Of a stretch of DNA of 39,576 nucleotides, positions 9,290-16,238 are shown piece after piece. Under the pieces are notes generated by a model. The model did no database searches, was not told the origin of the DNA, and saw nothing but the letters and a program-made list of their open reading frames with translations. The stretch lies in contig CANJXJ010000013.1 of assembly GCA_947478955.1 (NCBI GenBank), forward strand, positions 1 to 39,576, read 5' to 3'. Each line of letters begins with the position of its first letter. Positions within the stretch are counted from its first letter, which is position 1. The stretch comes from Alphaproteobacteria bacterium (GTDB taxonomy: Bacteria; Pseudomonadota; Alphaproteobacteria; Paracaedibacterales; CAITNM01). The translations under genes were made by a program, and so were the position numbers.

Positions 9290-11320
9290 ATGAAAAAAAT
9301 AATCATTATAATCGCTCTAGTGATAGCTAGTGGATTAGGATATTGGATATACAAAAAACAGGAAAACCAGTTTATGAATATTCAGCTAATCCCGCGGGAA
9401 GTGTTGTTTGGAAATCCTGAAAAAACTATGGTTCGCCTAAGTCGAAACGGTCAGCAAATATCGTATCTAGCAAATTTTAATGGCGTGTTAAATATCTTTA
9501 TCGCAAAAGTTGATAGTCCGAAAGAATCTACCTCAATTACTAAAGATAATAGCCGTGGAATTCGAAGTTATTTCTGGTTATACGACAACCAACATATTGC
9601 TTACCTGAAAGATGATGGCGGCGATGAAAACTGGCGCATTCACGTGGTCAATATCTCTGGCAAAGAGGATAAAACTTTTACTCCTGAAAAAGTTAATGCA
9701 AAAATCTATTGTGTTTCTGATAAATTTCCAGAAGAAATTATTATTGGCTTAAATGAAAGAAATAAATCTTATCATGACGTTTATCGCTTAAATATTTTAA
9801 CTGGTGAAAAAAACCTTATCTTACAAAACGATCAAGAATTCAGCGATTTCATTTTTGATAACGACTATAATATGCGATTTGCGAGTGTCACAACCTCGGA
9901 TGGGGGTGCAGAATATTTCAAAGTTATCTCATCGGGTGAACCAGGGAAATATACCTGGGAAAGCTTTATAAAAATAGGCATTGAGGATGCTTGTATACCT
10001 CCAGTGTTAGCAGGCTCAACGGAACTATTAGGCTTGACTCACGATGGTACCATTTTGTACATGCTCGATAGTCGTGGATGTGACCTAAATATTTTTAAAA
10101 AAATCAATCTTGTCACGAATGTTGAAACAGTTTTAGCAACAGGAAAACAAGCCATTATAGACAATGTAATGACCCATCCAAGCACCGGTATAATTGAGGG
10201 CTATTCAATTAATTACCTTCGTACAGAATGGACGTGTTTGGATAAGACAATCGAAGTCCACTTGAATACCATAAGGCAAACTTTACATGGTGAAGTCTAT
10301 GTGGTTAGTCGTACGCTAGATGATAACCTTTGGATTGTCGCTGACACGAAAGATGATGGACCAGTAGGATACTATTTGTACCAAAAAGATAGTAAAAAGC
10401 TAACTTTCCTATTTAACAATAAAGAGGCTTTAACAAAATACAAGTTAGCAAAAATGGAAGGCGTTGTTATTAAAGCACGTGATGGCTTGGAGCTGCCATG
10501 CTACCTTACTAAACCAGTTGGCATAAAAGGACCTGTTCCCTTAGTGCTTGTAGTGCATGGTGGACCATGGAGACGTGACATGTGGGGATACAACTCAGAA
10601 ACTCAATGGCTTGCCAATCGCGGCTATGCCGTATTGCAAGTAAACTTCCGGGCCTCTACGGGTTTTGGCAAAGCATTTGTTACCAAGGGTAATTTAGAAT
10701 GGGGTGGTAAGATGCATGAAGACCTACTTGATGCTGTAAGCTGGGCAATCAGGGAAGGTATTGCTGATCCAACCAAGGTTGCTATTTATGGGGCGAGTTA
10801 TGGAGGCTATGCGGCTCTTTGGGGAGCAACGAATTTTAGCGACGTATTTAAATGTGCGGTGGACATTGTTGGCCCCTCCAACTTACAAACACTTCTAGCA
10901 AATTTTCCAGCTGATTGGGCTTCTTCTATGGAACAATGGTATCGCCGAGTAGGTGACCTTAGAACGACAGAAGGCAATACCTTATTAAAAAAACACTCAC
11001 CTTTAACCCATGTGAATAAAATCAAGATTCCAATTTTAATTGCTCAGGGCGAAAAAGATCCTCGGGTTACGCAAGCTGAATCTGAACAGATTGTTGCCGC
11101 TATGAAAGAGAAAAATTTACCATTTATCTATATGTTGTTTATGGATGAAGGTCATGGGTTTGCAAGGCCAGAGAACAAATTTGCATTCTATGGCGTTGCA
11201 GAGCGTTTCCTTAGCGATAACCTGGGTGGTCGATTTGAAAGTATGACGAATGAGTTAGATAAGACGACACTAGCGCCAGAACATAAGGCAGAGCTAACTG
11301 CTCATTTTAACATAGATTAG
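9290..11320 (+). CDS. S9 family (prolyl-oligopeptidase type) serine peptidase, membrane-anchored
   Basis: Cleaves short peptides, with a beta-propeller limiting access to an alpha/beta-hydrolase domain. The 676-residue product starts with a hydrophobic segment (MKKIIIIIALVIASGLGYWIYKK), which predicts a signal anchor or signal peptide and so a periplasmic site. The propeller spans about residues 35-380. The catalytic domain follows with HGGPWRRDMWGYN, GASYGGYAALWG (Ser503), GEKDPRVTQAESEQ (Asp590) and DEGHGFARPENK (His622), a complete triad. The gene lies 12 bases after lepA and 8 bases before an SbmA/YddA-like ABC protein. The latter pairing suggests linked peptide handling (inference). Confidence 0.93.
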   Translation: MKKIIIIIALVIASGLGYWIYKKQENQFMNIQLIPREVLFGNPEKTMVRLSRNGQQISYLANFNGVLNIFIAKVDSPKESTSITKDNSRGIRSYFWLYDNQHIAYLKDDGGDENWRIHVVNISGKEDKTFTPEKVNAKIYCVSDKFPEEIIIGLNERNKSYHDVYRLNILTGEKNLILQNDQEFSDFIFDNDYNMRFASVTTSDGGAEYFKVISSGEPGKYTWESFIKIGIEDACIPPVLAGSTELLGLTHDGTILYMLDSRGCDLNIFKKINLVTNVETVLATGKQAIIDNVMTHPSTGIIEGYSINYLRTEWTCLDKTIEVHLNTIRQTLHGEVYVVSRTLDDNLWIVADTKDDGPVGYYLYQKDSKKLTFLFNNKEALTKYKLAKMEGVVIKARDGLELPCYLTKPVGIKGPVPLVLVVHGGPWRRDMWGYNSETQWLANRGYAVLQVNFRASTGFGKAFVTKGNLEWGGKMHEDLLDAVSWAIREGIADPTKVAIYGASYGGYAALWGATNFSDVFKCAVDIVGPSNLQTLLANFPADWASSMEQWYRRVGDLRTTEGNTLLKKHSPLTHVNKIKIPILIAQGEKDPRVTQAESEQIVAAMKEKNLPFIYMLFMDEGHGFARPENKFAFYGVAERFLSDNLGGRFESMTNELDKTTLAPEHKAELTAHFNID

Positions 11321-11328
11321 GATTCAGA

Positions 11329-13008
11329 ATGGCTTCATCTACTGAAAAACTATCAACGGTTGGGTTCAAAGAAATTTGGATCCTTACAAAACCCTGGTGG
11401 AAATCAGATGAAAAAAAACTGGCATGGGTTGGGGTATGTTTTCTTATCGCTATGAGTCTTACGTCTGTTTATATCGGTGTAGTGCTTAATGAATGGTCTC
11501 GCGATTTTTTTAACGCCCTTGAGCAAAAGAACTTAGCAGAATTTTTTCATCAAATACGTATTTTTTTCATTATTGTGACTGTATACCTTCTTGAATTTTG
11601 TACGCGCTACTATTTTATGGCGTGGTATGGGTTTCGGTGGCGCCGCTGGTTAACTGAAAAAATTTCTGGTCAATGGTTTGATTCTAGCGCCTATTATAAA
11701 ATTCATCTTTTATCGGAAAATACTGACAACCCTGATCAGCGTATAGCAAGTGATGTAACGCAGTTTACATCTTTGTCTGTATCTCTATTTATGAATTTTT
11801 TTAGGGAGGGAATAAATTTTATTACGTTTTCAATTATTTTATGGGGACTTTCAGATGTTATTTACCTTAAAATATTTGGATATTCTCTTCCTATTTATGG
11901 CTCTTTGGTTTTGGCAGCACTTTTATATGCTTCCTTTGGTATTGTTGTAATACTTAAGGTTGGCCGTCCCTTGATTGGGTTTGATATTATTTCTGAAAAA
12001 TTGGAAGCAAATTTCCGATATCGCTTAGTGCGTATTCGTGAGCGTCGTGAAGAAATTGTAAAATTGCAAGGAGAGCTATTTGAGCAACATCGGTTGAACG
12101 AAAGCTTTTTAGATATTACTGGTAACTTTTATAAAATTTTGCGTCAAACCATCTATATTAACTTATTTCAAAATTTCCACGCAAATGGGCAGCTTTTTAT
12201 TCCCTTAATGGTTGCAGGAGGGCGCTATTTTTCAGGTGCTATTACCCTAGGCATTTTAATGCAGATTCGTGGCGTGTTTAGTGAAGTGGTTAATTCTTTA
12301 AATTTATTCTTGCAGTCCTACACACAAATTGCTGGATGGTTAGCTTCTATAAAGCGTATTCGTGGTTTTGAAGAGTGCCTAGATCAAGTGAAAAAAGTGC
12401 ACAACAATACGCCTTTAAAAGGGGCTAACATTAAAATCGATAACTTAACAATTCAAACACCTGATCAGCATACGATATTAAAGCTGCCCAATTTTTCCTT
12501 GAATAAGGGAGAGCATGTTTTACTAAAAGGTGCTTCAGGACTGGGAAAGACAAGTTTAATTCGTGTGTTGTCCGGAATCTATCCATATTTTACAGGAAAA
12601 GTTATTACGCCAGATAGTGATCAATTATTTGTAGTGCCGCAACGCGCGTATATGCCTTTGGGGACGTTGCGACAAGTCTTAAGTTACCCAAATGAATCTT
12701 TTGAAAATATGTTAATTGAAGAATCGATGAATGCATGCCAATTAGGTCATCTAACAAATGCATTAGACGAGACAGATGATTGGCAAAATCGCTTATCACT
12801 CGGGGAACAGCAGCGTGTTAATTTTGTGCGCGTATTATTGCATAAACCACAATGGATTATCATGGATGAGCCTACATCTAACTTAGATAGAAAAACAGCA
12901 ATCCACTTGATAGATGTGTTATTAAAGTCGTTACCATTGGCGGCAATGTTAATTATTTCTCATCAAAAAGAGGAGTTTATGAAGGACTTTTCCGTTATTG
13001 ATTTGTAA
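11329..13008 (+). CDS. ABC transporter, fused permease-ATPase, SbmA/BacA-like (YddA) family
   Basis: Inner-membrane half-transporter of 559 residues. The N-terminal region (about 1-330) has the SbmA_BacA-type membrane domain: KEIWILTKPWWKSDEKKLAW, NEWSRDFFNALEQKN, YYFMAWYGFRWRRWLTE, NPDQRIASDVTQF. The C-terminal ATPase has Walker A GASGLGKTS (from about residue 401), signature LSLGEQQRV (about 489) and Walker B WIIMDEPTSNLD (about 509-520). SbmA and BacA import peptides and are needed by some intracellular alphaproteobacteria; the ATPase-fused relatives may act similarly or carry cobalamin. The substrate is not decidable from sequence. It lies 8 bases after the S9 peptidase gene, so the two are probably co-transcribed. 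Confidence 0.9.
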   Translation: MASSTEKLSTVGFKEIWILTKPWWKSDEKKLAWVGVCFLIAMSLTSVYIGVVLNEWSRDFFNALEQKNLAEFFHQIRIFFIIVTVYLLEFCTRYYFMAWYGFRWRRWLTEKISGQWFDSSAYYKIHLLSENTDNPDQRIASDVTQFTSLSVSLFMNFFREGINFITFSIILWGLSDVIYLKIFGYSLPIYGSLVLAALLYASFGIVVILKVGRPLIGFDIISEKLEANFRYRLVRIRERREEIVKLQGELFEQHRLNESFLDITGNFYKILRQTIYINLFQNFHANGQLFIPLMVAGGRYFSGAITLGILMQIRGVFSEVVNSLNLFLQSYTQIAGWLASIKRIRGFEECLDQVKKVHNNTPLKGANIKIDNLTIQTPDQHTILKLPNFSLNKGEHVLLKGASGLGKTSLIRVLSGIYPYFTGKVITPDSDQLFVVPQRAYMPLGTLRQVLSYPNESFENMLIEESMNACQLGHLTNALDETDDWQNRLSLGEQQRVNFVRVLLHKPQWIIMDEPTSNLDRKTAIHLIDVLLKSLPLAAMLIISHQKEEFMKDFSVIDL

Positions 13009-13022
13009 TACTATTTTCGAAA

Positions 13023-13043
13023 TTAAGCATGAATAATGCTTAA
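13023..13043. terminator. Palindrome between convergent genes
   Basis: TTAAGCAT and ATGCTTAA form an 8-base-pair stem with loop GAATA between the ABC gene and the SH3 gene, overlapping the stop codon of the latter. The stem is AT-rich and there is no good T-run, so it is only a possible bidirectional terminator. Confidence 0.4.
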
Positions 13044-13516
13044 ACCTTAGATTCATCCGCATAAATTCCCCAAACTTGCTTGCGGGAAACCCAACCTTTA
13101 AAGCGTCCTTGTTCATTGCGAATTTCAATTTTGCACCAGTTCGGTTGAGTTTCTAGCACTACAGCAACTACACTGGGTTCAATGCGCGCAACAATTGATG
13201 ACTGAGAATCGGGTTTATCATAAAGGTTTTGCAAGCTTCCCATAATAATAACCGTACGTTTTCCAGAAAGTAGGCTTTTGTGTACCCAACCTTCGGTACC
13301 TTGATGGTCGCGTACACGGCGCCAGGTGTCAAACTCGGCCACAACTTCAACAGGTAGTCCTTGGCGAATAAACTTCCACTCAATTGGATAGTTATTTCCT
13401 GGCCCTACGTGCATGTGGATTGAGTTTGAGCGAAGGGAAGCAAACCGCGGTAATGTTTGTATTTGATTGGCAAAAATTGCGCCAAAAAGAAAGAGTATCA
13501 AAAAGCGACTTAGCAT
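13040..13516 (-). CDS. Exported SH3-domain protein (alphaproteobacterial DUF1058-like)
   Basis: Product of 158 residues with a signal peptide ([16 protein letters not shown]). Two bacterial SH3 modules follow. The first carries [47 protein letters not shown] and [16 protein letters not shown]; the second ends near [11 protein letters not shown]. This pattern is a well-conserved alphaproteobacterial family thought to bind cell-wall material in the periplasm; no enzymatic role is known to me. It overlaps the dut stop codon by seven bases, so it is translated from the same message as dut. Confidence 0.88.
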   Translation of the reverse strand: MLSRFLILFLFGAIFANQIQTLPRFASLRSNSIHMHVGPGNNYPIEWKFIRQGLPVEVVAEFDTWRRVRDHQGTEGWVHKSLLSGKRTVIIMGSLQNLYDKPDSQSSIVARIEPSVVAVVLETQPNWCKIEIRNEQGRFKGWVSRKQVWGIYADESKV

Positions 13517-13959
13517 CCAGTTGACCCAAATCCGCCGATACCGCGAATAGTATTGTCTAAGTCATCAACCTCTTGCCAGGTTATTCGTTGATAGGCTGCA
13601 ATTACCATTTGAGCAATGCGCATGCCCGGCTCAACCGTAAAAGGCTCTTCTCCATGGTTGATGAGTATTACTGAAATTTCTCCACGGTAATCCGCATCAA
13701 TAGTGCCTGGTGAATTGACCAAGGTAATTCCATTTTTTATGGCAAGACCGGAACGTGGTCTAATTTGTGCTTCAAAGCCCTTTGGTAGCGCAATGGCAAT
13801 TCCAGTAGGGATAAGCATTCTTTTCCCAGGAGGTATAATAATCAGTGCGTCAATGGCGGCAGTTAAATCCATGCCGGCGCTATCATGTGTTGCGTAAGCC
13901 GGAAGGGGAATATTTCTTAAGTTTTTAATGTCTATGTTCATATTGCAAAAGTTATCCAA
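13510..13959 (-). CDS. dut: dUTP diphosphatase
   Basis: Hydrolyses dUTP to dUMP and pyrophosphate, preventing uracil incorporation and feeding dTMP synthesis. All five motifs of trimeric dUTPases are present in order: AGMDL (28-32), [14 protein letters not shown] (67-80), [11 protein letters not shown] (85-95) with the catalytic Asp, GMRIAQMVI, and [10 protein letters not shown] at the C-terminus. Length 149 is normal. A second in-frame ATG at residue 7 (MNIDIKNL) is closer to the family start and may be the real one. The gene leads a two-gene unit with the SH3 protein. Confidence 0.96.
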   Translation of the reverse strand: MDNFCNMNIDIKNLRNIPLPAYATHDSAGMDLTAAIDALIIIPPGKRMLIPTGIAIALPKGFEAQIRPRSGLAIKNGITLVNSPGTIDADYRGEISVILINHGEEPFTVEPGMRIAQMVIAAYQRITWQEVDDLDNTIRGIGGFGSTGC

Positions 13960-14125
13960 AATCGTCTTTTAATTACACTATTTTTCACGAGAAAGCAAGG
14001 GATGTGGCCTTATTTTTCATAAGGCATTCTTGCTACTAACTGAGTTTAGTATAAGGGAATTTTATTTAAAATTTTAGGAATTAAATCGTATGAGAGAAAA
14101 AAATTGTGATAAAAGCCTGAATTTC

Positions 14126-14760
14126 TCAAAACTTATTATCAACCAAAATATTTTTCATAGTCTCTATCACCTGAGAAACTGAAGCATTAATCCCTTCTGC
14201 CTGCATAGATGCAATCCTATAGCCACTTAGACCACAGGGAATAATGCCTTTATAATGGGCCAAATCGGGATTCACATTTAATGATAATCCGTGCCAAGTA
14301 ATGCCTTGAGTAACCCGCACGCCAATAGCGGCAATTTTGCGCTCTCCTCGTTTATCATCCAACCAGACCCCAACGCGCCCTTGTTTGCGCCCCCCAGCTA
14401 GCCCAAAAACTTCTAGGGTTTGAATAATCCATTCTTCTAAACGTTGCACAAATAATCTGATGTCATTACCGCGTTTTTTAAGATCAACCATGACATAAAC
14501 CACAAGCTGACCTGGTCCGTGGTAGGTATGTTTTCCGCCACGTTGAGATTGGAAAACTGGAAAAACTGAATCCAACAAATCTGAATCATTAGCACTTGTG
14601 CCTGCGGTGTATAGAGGAGGGTGCTCTAAGAACCAAATAGTCTCATCACACTCATTTTGGTGAATATTTTTAATGGTTTCTTGCATTACCTGCAAAGCAT
14701 CTGCGTATTGCACTGGTGTGTTGGAAGTCAGGAACTTGATTGTTGAGGGGTCAGGATTTA
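14126..14760 (-). CDS. lipB: Octanoyl-[acyl-carrier-protein]-protein transferase (LipB), start uncertain
   Basis: Transfers octanoate from ACP to lipoyl domains, the first step of lipoate synthesis for the 2-oxoacid dehydrogenases. Core motifs are WFLEHPPLYTAGTSA, RGGKHTYHGPGQLVVYVMVDL, RQGRVGVW, KIAAIGVRV (catalytic Lys) and GIIPCGLSGY (catalytic Cys). The first canonical start in frame is a GTG at 14711-14713, giving VQYADALQVM. However, family proteins have another 10-15 residues before this, and the frame upstream does read a plausible LipB N-terminus (TIKFLTSNTP) back to a stop at 14766-14764. No ATG, GTG or TTG lies in that extension. The coordinates given cover the extension back to 14760. 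The true start may be a rare codon (ATA, ATC, CTG) or the GTG. Confidence 0.85.
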
Positions 14761-14877
14761 TAACTCAATCTCCATTACGCACTCCCATACAATGCGTTCT
14801 GTATTTTCTGTTATAGGAATTGATAGTATTTTGGGATCAGTAATCAATATAACATCTTGCGTGGATGCTTGTATCAT
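14758..14877 (-). CDS. 39-codon ORF just upstream of lipB, possible remnant of a larger gene
   Basis: ATG at 14875-14877 is preceded by GGAGGG about eight bases upstream, an excellent ribosome site. The frame runs 39 codons (starting MIQASTQDVILITDPKILSI, ending MEIEL) to a TAA at 14758-14760, where the lipB frame continues in the -1 frame. ITDPKILSIPITEN recalls the first residues of some M15-type D-Ala-D-Ala dipeptidases, so it may be a truncated dipeptidase gene, but that is from memory and weak. It could also act as a leader ORF for lipB translation. No homologue is claimed. Confidence 0.45.
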   Translation of the reverse strand: MIQASTQDVILITDPKILSIPITENTERIVWECVMEIEL

Positions 14878-14990
14878 CGCGCGATCCCTCCAATATTTTT
14901 ACATGTTAGTGGCTGCGGGCCCCCATGTGCGATTTTAACAATTTTATTGAGTATGTCTACCTCATATAAAATCAAATGCTTGATATCTAT

Positions 14991-15962
14991 CTAGCCAAAT
15001 AAATTCCTGCGAAGCTGAATAAGTCTCATAGAGTTCATCATCGCCACAGATTTAGCATAGGAGCAAAAGTAGCTTAAGCTACACCACGGAACTTCAGTGG
15101 GGCGTTCTTGAAAACGTTCTAAATGCTGTTGCTCTAACCATTGTGACCATGATACTCCGCGATGAAAGCCATATTTGGAATATTCATAAAAATTCTGTAA
15201 GAAACTCATCCATTGGGCACGCGAAGATGAATACCACATAAAAGCTAAATTTGCTCCTCCGATTTGATGCTGATACCTAATAATATCTTCAAAAGATGTT
15301 CCTTCAAATGAGGCTGTTCTGATCATTTCGTACATAGCCATAAAAGTGGTAGTGCGACCTAGTCCCGCTAAGCAATGGAAGTGCAACCAATAGTTTTTAC
15401 CCTGTATACCTCGCAGGAAAGTGATAAAACGATCTACATCAGAATCTTCTGGTCGCGTTGCATCAGTAACCGGAATACGGTAATACAGCGCACCTAATTT
15501 TTTAACACATTCCTCTTCTGTTTGATAAAAGGGATGACTCCTCACAAATTTTTCTTCTTCTTCTCCAATTGCAGGGGCACTCAGGCCATTATACGCCTTG
15601 GCTTTTGCCGATTGGATAGATGCTGTTGCATCCGGGTATGCCATAAAATGTAGCTCTTCCCGAAGGTCTACAAAAATAATTTTTTCTTTTGGGTGAGGAA
15701 TTTTTTCAGTAATGATTTCTCGTAGTTCTTCAGGTGTATACTGTTGACTGCCAGAACACTCTAGAGCATCTATGCTTCTGAATCTCTTTGGGATAAAGGT
15801 GTCAGAAAAGTGGGTAAGTTCAGAAGGTTTTATGGATCGTGGGTGGTCCTCTCCTGAATCTATGCTCCAATCAATGGGAAAAGCTGCGTGGGCATGAAAA
15901 AATAAAAACGTTAATATAGGGTATAGTAAATTTTTTGAAGATCGTTCTTTGAAGATAATCAT
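14991..15962 (-). CDS. Secreted protein-tyrosine-phosphatase-like (PTP/phytase-type) phosphatase
   Basis: Product of 323 residues, with an N-terminal hydrophobic segment (residues about 11-27, NLLYPILTFLFFHAHAAF) that predicts export. The active-site loop HCLAGLGRTT is at 196-205 with Cys197 and Arg203 (C-x5-R). VTDATRPEDSDVDRF (165-179) precedes it and supplies the likely general acid Asp167. FVDLREELH at 97-105 matches the FVDLRxExH strand of PTP-like inositol polyphosphatases. The layout fits the PTP-like phytase/effector group rather than low-molecular-weight PTPs. Substrates could be phosphotyrosine proteins or inositol phosphates. The gene is alone, preceded by an AT-rich inverted repeat. 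A host-directed role is inferred, not shown. Confidence 0.82.
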   Translation of the reverse strand: MIIFKERSSKNLLYPILTFLFFHAHAAFPIDWSIDSGEDHPRSIKPSELTHFSDTFIPKRFRSIDALECSGSQQYTPEELREIITEKIPHPKEKIIFVDLREELHFMAYPDATASIQSAKAKAYNGLSAPAIGEEEEKFVRSHPFYQTEEECVKKLGALYYRIPVTDATRPEDSDVDRFITFLRGIQGKNYWLHFHCLAGLGRTTTFMAMYEMIRTASFEGTSFEDIIRYQHQIGGANLAFMWYSSSRAQWMSFLQNFYEYSKYGFHRGVSWSQWLEQQHLERFQERPTEVPWCSLSYFCSYAKSVAMMNSMRLIQLRRNLFG

Positions 15963-15976
15963 AATATATTATTCCT

Positions 15977-16001
15977 ATAATATGATATATAAACATATTA
16001 T
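15977..16001. promoter_or_regulatory. Inverted repeat upstream of the phosphatase gene
   Basis: Arms ATAATATG and CATATTAT, perfect over eight bases with a nine-base spacer, end 15 bases before the phosphatase start. It could be an operator overlapping the -10 region or leader. A similar ATATG/CATAT pair lies upstream of the other exported-protein gene at 35293-36561. Confidence 0.35.
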
Positions 16002-16082
16002 ATGCTAATAATGTATTAAAAATTAGTTAACAAAAGTATTTTTACTTTTTGAATAATTGCAAAATATTGGCAGTGAAAACCC

Positions 16083-16106
16083 AAGCCCTCTGGTTTGAGC
16101 TTGGTC
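16083..16106 (-). terminator. Possible terminator of uvrA
   Basis: Read on the minus strand, CCAAGC and GCTTGG form a six-base-pair stem followed by GGTTTTC. It lies about 135 bases after the uvrA stop codon. The stem is short and the T-run weak. Confidence 0.4.
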
Positions 16107-16238
16107 CAGGAGGGAGTGAAAAGAAGAAAGCGAGGAGCAGCTGAGACGAGCTAAGCACCTAATGGCCCTTGCGAAGCTTGCAGAGCACGAGCATAGCTAT
16201 GCAGGACGAAGCGGAGGATGAGCAGCAAGTAGTGAATG
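16107..16238. other. Purine-rich structured intergenic segment after uvrA
   Basis: This stretch between uvrA and the terminator is less AT-rich than other intergenic regions. It contains short palindromes (GCATAGCTATGC, perfect over 12 bases; GTAG/CTAC around CATTCA) and repeated GAGGA-GCAGC type words. It has no ORF longer than about 20 codons and no recognised RNA. It may be a dispersed repeat or an unrecognised small RNA. Confidence 0.3.

Noticed and set aside
14880-14990. Possible tRNA or riboswitch between the 39-codon ORF and the phosphatase gene
   Set aside because: No cloverleaf, no T-loop consensus and no conserved riboswitch core found by eye.
16131-16198. Short plus-strand ORFs in the structured segment after uvrA
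   Set aside because: Fewer than 20 codons, no ribosome site or homologue.
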